From: Maylandia zebra
Taxonomy: Eukaryota; Chordata; Actinopteri; Cichliformes; Cichlidae
Assembly: GCF_041146795.1 (NCBI RefSeq)
Contig: NC_135168.1
Span: 37,062,370-37,126,369, forward strand
Length of the DNA: 64,000 bases
Direction: 5' to 3'
Part shown: positions 29,501 to 48,633 of the stretch, piece by piece
Layout of the letters: every line of letters begins with the position of its first letter
Numbering within the stretch: position 1 is the stretch's first letter
Program-made: the position numbers and the translations under genes
The notes under the pieces: model-generated
The model's input: the letters and a program-made list of their open reading frames with translations, nothing else
Told to the model about the DNA's origin: nothing
Database searches by the model: none

Positions 29501-32500
29501 TAAGCTCTCCACTACCTCCGTCTCCAGGCCTTGAACAACTTGAGTCTCCAGACCTTCCACCTCAAGTCCGTGCTCCAGGAGGATGCCCTCGTCTGTCATG
29601 ACATCAGAAAGCAGCATACCCTCTGGCACCGACACCACAATGTGCTCCCCATCAATGTGAGCCAGACCCCCCATGCCTGCAACTGATGATATAAAGAGTT
29701 TTTAAAAATCACAATTAAAGCTTGATATTAGTCAAATAATTGTGAAAGAGTGTCATTTTTTGTTAGTATACGATTAAAATTTGCTAATGACAATGTGATG
29801 TCACTTTGACTTCCTTATTTAGCTTGACACTCAGGTTTCTTGCGCCTTTTGGGAAATTGGTCTCTAAATATTAGCGAAATGTAGGGCTGGGCCATCATAT
29901 GTTCACGGTAATACCGGTATAATGTTGGGCAACGATAAGAAAATGAAATATCGCGATACAATGTGGGTAAAACATGCATGCGCAGTAGAGCAGGGCGATA
30001 TGACCAAAAATATTTATCACGATATACATTTGGAAATTTGCGATAACGATATAACTGACGATACAATTGACACTAGACAAAATACTTTACAACTCCACAA
30101 CTTTATTAGTGCAAAAAACCCATCAATATATTTTCATTTAAACAAGCAGCTGTTTTATGTGCATTAAAGTTATATAAAATTTTAACAGTGCAAATGCAAA
30201 TTCCTTGCTGACAGTTTAACCAAAAGGCATTTCCAGTGGAAATTGGCCGACATATCCTCAGCATAACCATGTATAATATCCACAAAACTTAAAAAGAGGT
30301 TATACACACACACACACACACACACAATACGGTAATATTATGTTGAAGCACAGTACATATCACTCCGCCAGGCTTCTGACTACGGTAGCTGTAATGCTCC
30401 AACAATCCATCAAGCGGTGCGGCTTCGTAGCTTAGCAAAGTCGCACTAAAACATTTGACAGATTTTTGAGCGCCATGTACCACATAAAATCGTTTCGAGG
30501 TCAGCAAACACAACCAGAATTCATACATAAGACACACGGGATTATAAGGGGCACTGTTGATTTTCAGAAAAATCAAAGGATTGATTTTAAGTGTGCGGTA
30601 TTTTCCAAACAACACGGTAATAACGACGGCCCGCTAGCATGCTCTACCAAAAATAGTGCTTTGTTGTGTACCTGACGGATGAAAGCTAAATTCTGGTTCA
30701 TCCGTTTCATTCAACGATTTGCTTTCGCCGCCATGCTTTTTCCGACGTGTGCGTATAAAAACAAAGGCACTGCGCATGCGCGTTTTACTCATATTCTATC
30801 GCGATATTTCATTTTTCTATCGTTGCCCAAAATTATACCGGTATTACCGTGAACGGTATGATATGGCCCAGCCCTAATGCGCAGTGCCTTTGTTTTCATA
30901 AGCACATGGCGGAAAAAGCATGGCGGCGACGGAGAATAAGAAGAGCGAAACCGGAGTGTTGAATGAAACGGATGAACCAGAATTGGTTTGCAAAAATGCT
31001 GCAATTTCAGTGGTGTGGAACTGGTTTAGCTTTCGTCTGTCAGATACACAACAAAGCACTATTTTTGGTAGAGCATCCTAGCGGGCCGTCGTTATTACCG
31101 TGTTTTTTGGAAAATACCGCACACTTAAAATCAATCCTTTGATTTTTCTGAAAATCAACAGTGCCCCTTATAATCCCGTGTGTCTTATGTATGAATTCTG
31201 GTTGTGTTTACTGACCTCGAAACGATTTTATGTGGTACACGGCGCTCGAAAATCTGTCAAATGTTTCAGTACGACTTTGCTAAGCTACGAAGCCGCACCG
31301 CTTGATGGATTGTTGGAGCATTACGGCTATCGTAGGCAGGAGCCTCGCGGAGTGATATGTAGTGCTTCAACACAATATTACCATATTGTGTGCGTATAAC
31401 CTCTTTTTAGGTTTTGTGGATATTATACATGGTTATGCTGAGGATATGTCGGCCAATTTCCACTGGAAATGCCTTTTGGTTAACCCTTTAGAGCCGATCG
31501 GAGCGGACACGCTCTGTTTTGCGTAACTATTTTTAAATCCCAGTAGCACTGCAACCACGTAAGCTAGCGCAAAAAATTTTTTTGCATATGAAACCGGAGG
31601 AGTTGTACTTACATCTTATGCCATCAGCTTGTCCTAGGTCACGGTTTCCTTCCACAAAAACTGCATAAAAAGCGCTTGCAGGAACAAAAACATAATATTC
31701 CAGAAACACGCTTTGCCGATCCAATCAGCTGTTCATAACACTTCCTATGTTGGAATAGACGTCAGCGCAAACTTTTGCATTTCCGCCATTACCTGCCCGA
31801 AACCGGAAGTGACGTCATTTTTGCGGAACTGTAGTCTTTTTTACCATGAGGGCCTCAGGGCCTGTACTGGTCTTTTTAAAAGTTATCTTTGACTTTATGA
31901 CTTTCTGTGTCGTTTCTGGGATGCTGAGGACTCATATTGCACTGCTGGAAATAGTTTATTTTGATGCATATGCTGCTTTTTTGCAAATTTGCAGTATAAT
32001 ATTTATTTTTGTTTTTCCTGCAGTGTATAAAAATTGGTGTATTTCAAAAATAAAACTATGAAGACACTCAAAATAAATTTCCTGTGGTGGGAAACTATTT
32101 TGTGCAACTTTTTTGTATTTACAGTTTTGAGGGATAAGCCTCTTAAATTTCTCTAACTACAAATATATGTTAAAAAAGCAAAAACGATTTTCAATTTTTT
32201 TGTAGTTTATTGCACTTTTTTGCAATTTATGTAATTACTATGCACTTAATCAGAATCAGAATCAGAATACTTTATTCATCCCGAGGGAAATTAGGGGTTA
32301 CAGCAGGCAGCACGCTAATGGCGCATGCGCACTCACAAAGGAACCTTCTGACCAATACATATTATTAAAATCTGGGCTGTAATGGTTGTATTGATGTATA
32401 GCAACTTGAAATGCTCCCAAAAATGGCTCCACAGCATGTAAAAATATAATATAAGCTCTGGCGGACTTGGTTCTATGGTAGGTCTTAAAGGGTTAAACTG

Positions 32501-32850
32501 TCAGCGAGGAATTAGCATTTGCACTGTTAAATTTTTATATAACTTGCACATAAAAAACAGCTGCTTGTTTAAGTGAAAATACATTGATGGGGATTTTTTT
32601 TTTGCACTAATAAAGTTGTGGAGTTGTAAAGTATTTTGTCTCGTGTCAATTATATCGTTATCGCAAATTTCCAAATGTATATTGTGATAAAATATTTTTG
32701 GTCATATCGCCCTGCTCCAGCTAAATGCCAAATACAACACGTGTATTAATTTCTCTTGCTAATTTGCCTACCAAAATCTTGCATGATCATAGCATGGGGC
32801 ATCTTCAGCTCTTGAGTGTGCAGCTCTAACACCCCTCCTCCTTGATCCAT
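26507..32850 (-). CDS. znf711: ZNF711, ZFX-family C2H2 zinc-finger transcription factor (six coding exons)
   Basis: Coding exons (minus): 32,850-32,772, 29,676-28,819, 28,723-28,577, 28,473-28,294, 27,999-27,865 and 27,687-26,507. All have GT/AG borders and every internal junction splits a codon after its first base. Total 859 aa. The start [13 protein letters not shown] and HAMIMQDF matches ZNF711. The acidic region includes [20 protein letters not shown] and KMVYMAV. A basic [12 protein letters not shown] nuclear signal follows, then twelve C2H2 fingers in the last exon. ZNF711 rather than ZFX is indicated by the [13 protein letters not shown] linker replacing one ZFX finger. The family binds CpG-island promoters as an activator; human ZNF711 recruits PHF8. 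Two oddities: about 121 residues (about 66-186) of VEGLE-type repeats lengthen the protein, and intron 1 holds a large inverted transposon structure. Confidence is high for identity and exon borders. Confidence 0.95.
29198..29560 (-). repeat. in-frame VEGLE-type tandem repeat inside znf711
   Basis: About fifteen units of 7-9 residues of the pattern V-E-G/S-L-E/Q-x-E/Q-V(-E/D) follow one another with substitutions. The two units around 29,362-29,415 are identical at DNA level (27-bp period), a sign of recent slippage or unequal exchange. The tract is strongly acidic with regularly spaced Val/Leu. Confidence 0.9.
30330..30395. repeat. CA microsatellite in copy A of the inverted pair
   Basis: A CA tract of about 24 bp (roughly 30,304-30,327) sits in copy A. 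The corresponding place in copy B (about 31,385-31,395) has only a GTGTGCG remnant, so the tract expanded after the copies separated. Confidence 0.6.
30920..31081 (+). pseudogene. truncated BED-type zinc-finger N-terminus of a transposase
   Basis: A 53-codon frame begins [10 protein letters not shown] and continues through [19 protein letters not shown] to a stop. The W-x-W-F-x-F...SD..Q pattern is how BED fingers of hAT/ZBED-type transposases begin. The place where the first zinc-binding Cys pair would be expected reads F-G-R-A-S-stop, and conceptual sequence after the stop still resembles the family (RAVVITVF). The frame is in copy B; copy A has lost about 60 bp of it. It supports the assignment of these MITEs to a BED-finger transposase family and is not expected to make a functional protein. 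Confidence 0.6.
31484..32492. mobile_element. non-autonomous piggyBac-type element with TTAA duplication
   Basis: The 1,009-bp unit is flanked by TTAA at 31,480-31,483 and 32,493-32,496. Its ends are inverted: CCCTTTAGAGCC on the left and, read inward from the right, CCCTTTAAGACC. The uninterrupted target (TTTTGGTTAAACTGTC on the minus strand) is preserved at 30,216-30,219 in the other arm of the inverted repeat, so the insertion is proven by an internal empty site. A 71-codon frame at 31,846-32,061 is hydrophobic and unrecognised and is probably chance. No transposase remains. Confidence 0.9.
32249..32330 (-). mobile_element. short LINE 3' tail nested in the piggyBac-type element
   Basis: (AATCAG)n followed by AATACTTTATTCATCCCGAG and GGAAATTAGGGGTTACAG is a common fish retroposon end. 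Read on the minus strand it finishes in a CTGATT repeat. It is a truncated copy, making a third layer of nesting here; the right-hand boundary is uncertain. Confidence 0.55.
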
Positions 32851-34200
32851 GTCTTCACTCCGTAAAAACAGACTGAAAATTGCAGCACAGATTACATTAA
32901 CCTTTACTTCATATACACTGCTAAAAATAAAACCGAAAGGAAAAAAATGCAGTTAGTATTACATACCTTCACATTTGACGACAGAAAATCTTTACAATAA
33001 AACCAACAGGATATCTGATGTGCTTCCTTCCATCAAGATACTGAATTATTCTGACAAAGTAAAAGAAAATACAATTATCACATGAGCTTGGGATTATAAC
33101 TGAACACCAGCTGTTCATTTTTTGCAGAAATGCACAAATATTTGGCGTTGGGTTCATAAGAAAAGCACTAGTCTCTATTGCAAAATCTACCTCCGTAAGC
33201 CTTAAATACAGAACACAAACTTATTTTTAAACCGTGGACAGTCGTTGTTGTTGTTGACCACTGCCTCCCTCTGCTGCCAATTAGGGGTACTACATGCAGC
33301 TTCAACCTGAGGACAGATCGCTATATACACCTGGAGCTGGTTGAGCTTGATGGCCGGAGCGCAGCAGAGACAAAAGACTCAGTGTGCAGGGCGGGCGAGC
33401 TCGCATGCAGCGGTTCTGATAGCTTTTGGATAAGGACTCCTGCTTAATTTCGTGGGAGGAAATGCACTGTCGTCACATGACGATTTAAAATGAAGCAAAT
33501 GTATTTACAGCTGTCTGTAGCGGTGTTGTGGCTGCTAGTTTTCACATATTTATCCTTTTGGGGTAAAAAAACAAAACATGCAGTTCCGTTGCACTAATCG
33601 TTTCTGAAGTGTTAAGTATCTACACAAAAATCACATATGCTCCCGAGTTTATGGCCGCCACTGAAACTACCACAGTTATGCAATGGCTACCGCCCTCCAC
33701 CCACCGGAGCTAACTAGCAAGGAAGCTAGGGCTGAGTCTCAAAGCGCCATTTTGTTTTAGCATAAAGGCTAATTCAAGGAGCGCGATAACCAGTCCAATA
33801 CGTCGATGTAAGCAACGGTTACACATAACGTTATAATGCATATGTAGTCCCAAACGCATACAACAAACCACGATGACCAATGAGATCACTAGTTTTGCAA
33901 TTCGCTCTGTTTTGTGCGACGACTGCCGTCCGGTCAGCTAGCTAGCCTGCTAAGCTAGGTGGTGCAGCTTGTGCCGCATTATCTTCCATGTTGTTTTTCG
34001 AAAAGGCTGAAAGAGGCCCGCTACGTCCAACTGGGCCCATGCGTCTTATTCCACACTCGTTTTTGATCGACTCAGAATAATTTTACCTGATAACGTTGTC
34101 TTCTGACTCTATCGGCGTTTCTCCCCCTTCTCGGATTTGTCTGTTATTTTTTTGGTTTATTTTTGACGGTAAGCTAAGTGCGGCCTGCAGTTTTGGATCC
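32851..34200 (-). promoter_or_regulatory. 5' UTR exons and promoter region of znf711
   Basis: The ATG exon probably starts at 32,872 after a TTTTCAG acceptor. A good minus-strand donor (ATCAG then GTAAAAT) at 34,087/34,086 suggests a non-coding first exon just to its right (about 34,088 upward), giving a first intron of about 1.2 kb. CpG frequency rises between 33,350 and 34,200 (GCGGGCGAGCTCGC, ACGTCGATG, GTGCGACGACTGCC), consistent with a CpG-type promoter. No TATA box was identified. Confidence 0.45.
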
Positions 34201-35664
34201 CCGGGCACTCTTTGCTAGGCCTCGGCCAATCAGCTTGCTTCCTGACAAGCAGAGGGAGGGCGGGGGGCAGACAATGCGTGGCCTCGTTTACCGCTGATCC
34301 CTTACTATTTGCGTCATGCATAAGAGAGCAGAGTTACATTAACGCAGTCATTCTCTTAATCGGGACATGTTTAAAGCGGGCTCAGAGGAGCGAAATTCAA
34401 ACATTACCACAGTAACAAATAAAATAAACATTTATGTGCTTGTACTGTGTGCGCGCTCAGACTTTGCCTGCGAAGATGAGGCCTGTAGGCCATTTTGTCA
34501 CAAGGGGTGGGTAGTAGTTGAGCACTCATTTGAGAAGTGGTTGGTCACGCACCCAGGAAATATCCGGGACATGGTAACGGTACTGCCGCTGCTATTGCTT
34601 GTGCTGCATAGTGCGACTAATTAGCCTTTCATACAGAACAGACCATGATTTAACATACATGGATTAAATATGACCAGAAGTGCATTTAGAGTTTCAGGGT
34701 AGACTTTATTAATCGTTTTCATAACAGCTCCTAATTATTCAGAGGCACTCTTCATGAGGGTGCATAGCTGACTAAGGCAGGAGGCCTTTTGTGCATAAAC
34801 ATTTGTTATTAGTGGGTTTCCCAACAACAGACACTAAAATTGAAATGTAGATATGCAGTAAAAATGCTTTGAAAACTCTTTAACAGTACCTTTACCAACC
34901 TAAAATTACTTTTGGAATTAAGGAATTACAGCTCTAATGCACCTTGGCACAACCCATGTTTTTTTTCCTTCTTTATGATAATTCGTAAGGGCAGTGTGGT
35001 TTGTAGGAGTTGTGTTGCCGTGTAAGCAAACAGCAAAACACAAATACAACACAAATCTAAAGATAATTTTCACTATGAACCACTCAAACATTCAGAAATC
35101 CAAAGATAATTGTAGGGAGACATGAAAGTTTTCTCATATTGCAGGTATAGAATGAAGAGAAGGCATTTGGGCTCAGGGAAAAAAACAAAACCAAGCATGC
35201 AATACTCAGCACCTTCATCTAGAGTAAGTCACAGATAATGAACAGACTGGCAAAAATCTTCATTTAAACTGTCTTCATATCAATTACATCAACAGAACAG
35301 TAATACACCCCTTAATATTCCAGCAGTTTCTCACAAATACCATAGAAAAATAAGTAAAGTTGACACAAGCATATCTTCTGGAAGCTCAGATTTGGTCCGT
35401 ATTAACAAGTCGAGTGTGCACATGTCTTCTTGTCTGCCTACACATCCTCTCTTTGTGTGGGTTGACAGTGTTTCATGCGAGGGAAAGAGATTAACTACAA
35501 ATCCAGTGCAGCCCAGCGCTCCAGTCTGAAATAAGGTGGGGGGGGGGCAGAGGTTGTATGACACATTTGTGAACACAGTGACTGTTTTTCTTTGTATTTA
35601 GAGGTAACGGGGAGAAGTCGGGGTGATGTTTGCAGCAGTGAACATCCTTCATTGCCAGGAGACC
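34201..35664. other. intergenic sequence, including the 3' UTR side of the slain gene
   Basis: The minus-strand AATAAA at 34,706-34,711 is a possible end of the slain transcript, about 950 nt after its stop. A CCAAT motif at 34,225-34,229 on the plus strand and a GGCGGGG box at about 34,258-34,265 lie close to the znf711 promoter region. No coding feature was recognised. Confidence 0.35.
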
Positions 35665-44608
<8,944 letters not shown>

Positions 44609-45320
44609 ACTGCTGCTCTGATAGGAGAAACATTCAGTTAACATTGTGCCAATAAAAACTCTAAATGACTACAGCCATTAAACTAGGACCTGGTGGCTCC
44701 TGAGCAACACAACAGCAGTTCAATAGCGTAAAAGTGACCCAAACACATATGTTAGCGTTCTCTGACTACTTCACAAAGCTTTCAGTACTCGGAAGCACGC
44801 TAGTTCCCTGTCGCTTCTCACTTTATTTATGTGTACATGTATGTATACACTACGAGTGCATCCTTGCAACTGCGGCTCCGTCGCACCTCTTATATCTCTT
44901 CAAACGTTAACATTTGAACTCCCTTGGTTACTGTTAGCCAGCTAGCACGCTATCAACAAAACAAACGTACCGGTGACTGAGCCGTGTTGTCCCCTGCGAG
45001 CAGATGACTGAGCTTGCCCGCCACTCACAGCTCAAAATCCCCCGTGGACCAGCACGAGCGCATGAATGAAGAAGCTAATTACATCCAGGTGAAACGCTCT
45101 ACTGCGTGATTATAGTGATTGTCGAGACGGTGCAATAACCCTCTGGAGTTATCTTACGGGGGCGAGCTAGTCCATGGTCTCTTACTGCTAGTGTATCACC
45201 GCTAGCGTTTACCACATCGCTCCCGCTAACTAGCTTGATTGTGGACTTTAGTTAGCTCAGTGAGGAGACCTGCAGCAGCGGTCGCTCCTCCCTCTACTGG
45301 TTTTCCTGTTGTTTTAAGCG
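44609..45320 (-). promoter_or_regulatory. 5' UTR and promoter region of the slain gene
   Basis: The ATG exon begins at 44,617. A minus-strand donor CACCG then GTACGTTTGT at 44,971/44,970 is a good candidate end for a non-coding first exon lying just to its right. CpG-containing sequence extends to about 45,320 (GCACGAGCGCATG, GGGGGCGAGC, GCGGTCGCTCC). No TATA box was identified. Confidence 0.4.
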
Positions 45321-45749
45321 CCTCCCCGAGGGAGGACATGGTACTGCAACAACCTCATATTATTATATATTGTAACCACTGGGTGTCACTGTTTACACAA
45401 TGCTGCATTCAATAACCGTACTTAAACGTCTGTTATGCAGTCTATGGGTGCCTTACAGCACGTTATACCAAGAAAAAAAGCATAAAGTGAATAACTGTCG
45501 ACTCCCACTGCTGTTGTTATCGAATATTTTATCTACGTAGACAAAAATACAGTTTAAGGATAGAAACAGAAAATGGAGCAATACATGTTTTAATTAAGAA
45601 AAGCATGCACAAGTATAATGTACTCACAAAAAATTTAAACCTTTAATTTTTTTAAGTTCTACTTAAACTATATGATCTATGTAGTATACACCTCTTATCA
45701 GTCCCTTATTTTCGGCTGAATTATTCCAGTATCTTTGCATTTCGCGCCA
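45321..45749. other. intergenic spacer
   Basis: AT-rich sequence between the slain promoter and the nested transposon block. No feature was recognised. Confidence 0.5.
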
Positions 45750-45984
45750 TAGTGATGGGATTTCTGGCTCTTTTTAGAGAACCGGCTCTTTCGGCTCGAC
45801 TCACTAAAAAGAGTCGGCTCTTTCGGCTCCGAACCGGCTCTTCAGGTTGTTTTGTTGCTTTAATTAATTTATTATTAACAATAATATAAAATTATGCACA
45901 AAAGGAATTATTAATGTAAAAAAAAGTGGTTTTATTTATATATGTTTATATATAAATATATACAGTGGCCTCTGGCTCCTAGCA

Positions 45985-47335
45985 GTGAACCCCAGGAAGG
46001 CGGCCGGTCCAGATGGAGTACCTGGCAAGGTACTAAGAGCATGCGCACACCAGCTCACCCTCATCTTCACCAGACTCTTCAACCTCTCACTGGATCAGGC
46101 AGCCATCCCATCCTGTCTAAAATCAGCCACAATCATCCCAGTGCCGAAGAAGTCTCCCATCTCCAGCCTGAATGATTACCGCCCTGTGGCCCTCACACCG
46201 GTAATCATGAAATGCTTTGAGAGACTAGTCCTTCAGCACATCAAGGATTACCTCCCCCCAGAATTCGACCCTCACCAGTTTGCATACCGTGCAAACAGAT
46301 CCACAGAAGACGCCATCGCCACAGCCCTTCACGCTGTGCTGAGTCACCTAGAGCAGCGGCAAAGCTACGTCCGAATGCTCTTTGTGGACTACAGCTCAGC
46401 CTTTAATACAATCATCCCGGACATCCTCATCACCAAACTGGTCGCTCTTGGCCTCCCTCCTCTCACATGTGCCTGGATAAAGGATTTCCTCACAAACCGG
46501 CCCCAGACTGTAAGACTCTGCCCTCATCTCTCCTCCACTCGCACACTGAGCACCGGCTCCCCACAGGGCTGTGTGCTGAGCCCCCTCTTGTATTCTCTCT
46601 ACACCCACGACTGCAGTTCGACCCACAACAACACTCTCATCATCAAGTTTGCTGATGACACCACGGTAGTCGGACTCATCTCGAAGGGAGACGAGGCAGA
46701 GTACAGAGAGGAAGTCCTGAAGCTGGCAGCATGGTGTTCAGAAAACAACCTGGCACTGAACACTAAGAAAACCAAAGAGCTCATTGTTGACTTCAGGAGA
46801 CACAGCACCGATTTGGCCCCCCTCTACATCAACGGGGAGTGTGTGGAGAGGGTCCACACTTTCCGGTTCCTTGGTGTCCTCATCTCTGCTGACATCTCCT
46901 GGACAGACAACATCTCAGCGGTCATCAAGGGCCCAACAGCGGCTGCACTTCCTGAGAGTCCTCAGGAAGTACAAGCTGAACTCCAACTTGCTGCTGACCT
47001 TCTACCGCTCGTCCATTGAGAGCCTGCTAACCTACTGCATCACGGTATGGTACGGCAGCTGCACCAAGGCGGATAGAGTGAGGCTTCAGAGTGTGATCAA
47101 GACAGCACAGAAGATCATCGGCTGCCCTCTCCCCTCCCCGATGGACATCTATTCCTCCCGCTGCCTCACCAGAGCAGCAAACATTATCAAGGACAGCTCC
47201 CACCCTGGCTTCAACATGTTCAGCCTGCTTCCCTCAGGGAAGCGCTACAGGTGCATCAACACAAAAACCCACAGACTCAAAAACAGTTTCTTCCCCAAAG
47301 CGATAACCACCCTGAACTCACACATGCACAGATAA
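45985..47335 (+). pseudogene. reverse transcriptase remnant of the LINE (one frameshift)
   Basis: Open from 45,985 in frame to about 46,930 (RT core, including FADD at about 46,648), then continuing in the +1-shifted frame to a stop at 47,335. Upstream parts of the protein, including the apurinic endonuclease, are absent because of 5' truncation, so it cannot retrotranspose. Confidence 0.85.
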
Positions 47336-47391
47336 CACAGCCCCCCACTTCCCACTTCCCACTTCCTCTATGGACCACCACTGTGCAATAC

Positions 47392-47534
47392 CAATTCTAT
47401 GTGCAACAACTCAACTGTATATACATAACACTATTTATACCAATTCTATGTGCAATAACTCAACTGTATATACATAACACTATTTATACCAATTCTGTGC
47501 AATAACTCAACTGTATATACATAACACTATTTAT
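47392..47534 (+). repeat. 49-bp tandem repeat in the LINE 3' UTR
   Basis: Three units begin at 47,392, 47,441 and 47,490 (each CAATTCT... through AACTCAACTGTATATACATA); the third is shortened by a 4-base loss near its start. Confidence 0.85.
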
Positions 47535-48633
47535 TACATATTACTTACGACTTGTATATTGTACATTTTATATATATATGTTTTTCCCTATGTTAATACT
47601 GTCCATATGTACATAGCGCTGCAGAACTTTACCCCCCACCCCCCCACCCCAGCATGTTTACACTGAGTAGGAGATGCTCTGTATCTCATTGTACAACTGT
47701 ATAGTGACAATAAAGGCATTCTATTCTATTCTATTCTATTCTATTCTAGAGACAAAACACTTACAAACTCCAAAACACATTTCTAGCGTTAACTTAACTT
47801 CCAAAACAGAGCTACCTAGATCACTTAAATTAAACAATTGAAAGCATATGTGTATTGTTTGTGTATTTATACACAGGCACTCATATATATTCAAATAATT
47901 TAAAAAAAAAAGTTCATTTACCTGTTACTACCACACACCAAATCCGGTCGTTGGTACTTGCTGGCTTGTGTAGCCACCAGGTAACAAAAGCTCAACACTG
48001 CGCCCAGCATTTTGGAGCACTTCTGTTGTCTTTTGTACGTGTTTTGGAGTTTTTATGTGTTTTGGAGTTTTTACGTGCTTCAGGGTTTGTACGTGTTTTG
48101 AAGTTTGTACGTGCTGCTTTGTCTGTAGGGGCCACTGTAAATATACTTTTATTTATTCACTCCACATAAAATGTAATAAATAAATCATATAATACAAAAA
48201 CCAACTAGTCACAGTTCAACTTTTAACTATTTAAATTTTCAGCTTTTTCCTTTTAAACAAATTTAAAATGAAACAACACAAAACACTGCAAACCACAACA
48301 CAATTAAATATAAATTAAAAAATGAAAACAAAAAGAAGATGCACATTCTCTGTCATATAGGCCTGCATGAATAAACCTTCTGAATCCTTTATCATCTGCA
48401 ACTGAAAATAGTTGTGGATGCTTACTATACCTTTCTAATGTGACGTTGTTGTCCCTGGCTCTCTTTCTCTGTCTTTCCCTCCTGCTCTGTTCCTGTGCTA
48501 CTGCGAGTGTAACTACCGCCCCTCCCCCCGGAAAAAAAGTGCGAGAGAGAGAGGGTGAGAGAAGGAAAAAAAAAACCCCACGTCTCGCGTCGTTCACGTC
48601 AAAGATCCGGCTCTAAGAGCCATTTCGTCACTA

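Larger units (their letters stand above)
29882..32717. mobile_element. inverted pair of BED-finger (hAT-like) MITE copies in znf711 intron 1
   Basis: Copy A (29,882-30,876) starts TAGGGCTGGGCC and ends GGCCCAGCCCTA, with imperfect inverted repeats of about 100 bp containing ACCGGTATTACCGTGAAC and TATCGCGATATTTCAT. Its body (about 29,988-30,779) is repeated in opposite orientation by copy B (30,877-32,717), which lacks these terminal repeats and ends TCATATCGCCCTGCTC. The arms are close to identical over about 800 bp, apart from an approximately 60-bp difference near 31,000 and a piggyBac-type insertion in copy B. The two arms are only about 97 bp apart. No target duplication flanks copy A (left ends GCGAAATG, right begins ATGCGCAG). 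Confidence 0.8.
45974..47747 (+). mobile_element. 5'-truncated Jockey-superfamily LINE (L2/CR1/Rex1-like)
   Basis: It starts inside the reverse-transcriptase domain and ends in an ATTCT microsatellite tail after ACAATAAAGG. Visible RT motifs: [84 protein letters not shown] and the catalytic [10 protein letters not shown] single frameshift near 46,930 moves the C-terminal part ([43 protein letters not shown]) into the next frame; otherwise both parts are open for over a kilobase, so the copy is young. The endonuclease domain and 5' UTR are missing. The call to a specific clade needs a tree. Confidence 0.9.
45963..48137. mobile_element. DNA transposon with CAGTGGCC inverted ends (middle layer)
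   Basis: Left end CAGTGGCCTCT, interrupted by the LINE and resuming AGAGACAAAACACTTAC at 47,748. Right end GTCTGTAGGGGCCACTG, which reads inward as CAGTGGCCCCTACAGAC. Subterminal CAAACTCCAAAACAC on the left is mirrored by GTGTTTTGGAGTTTT on the right. TAAATATA occurs beside both ends, offset by 2 bp on the left, in AT-rich sequence, so the duplication is only suggestive. The ends look hAT-like. Confidence 0.65.
45750..48633. mobile_element. hAT-like element (outer layer of a three-deep nest)
   Basis: The left end is TAGTGATGGGATTTCTGGCTC and the right end, read inward, is TAGTGACGAAATGGCTC. Subterminal repeats of GGCTCTTTCGGCTC and GAACCGGCTC follow on the left, with CCGGCTCTAAGAGCC on the right. 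These are characteristic of a common fish hAT family. No 8-bp duplication is visible, so the copy is old or its border was altered. The original content is a short AT-rich interior (45,860-45,962 and 48,138-48,590) into which the two younger elements jumped. Confidence 0.65.
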
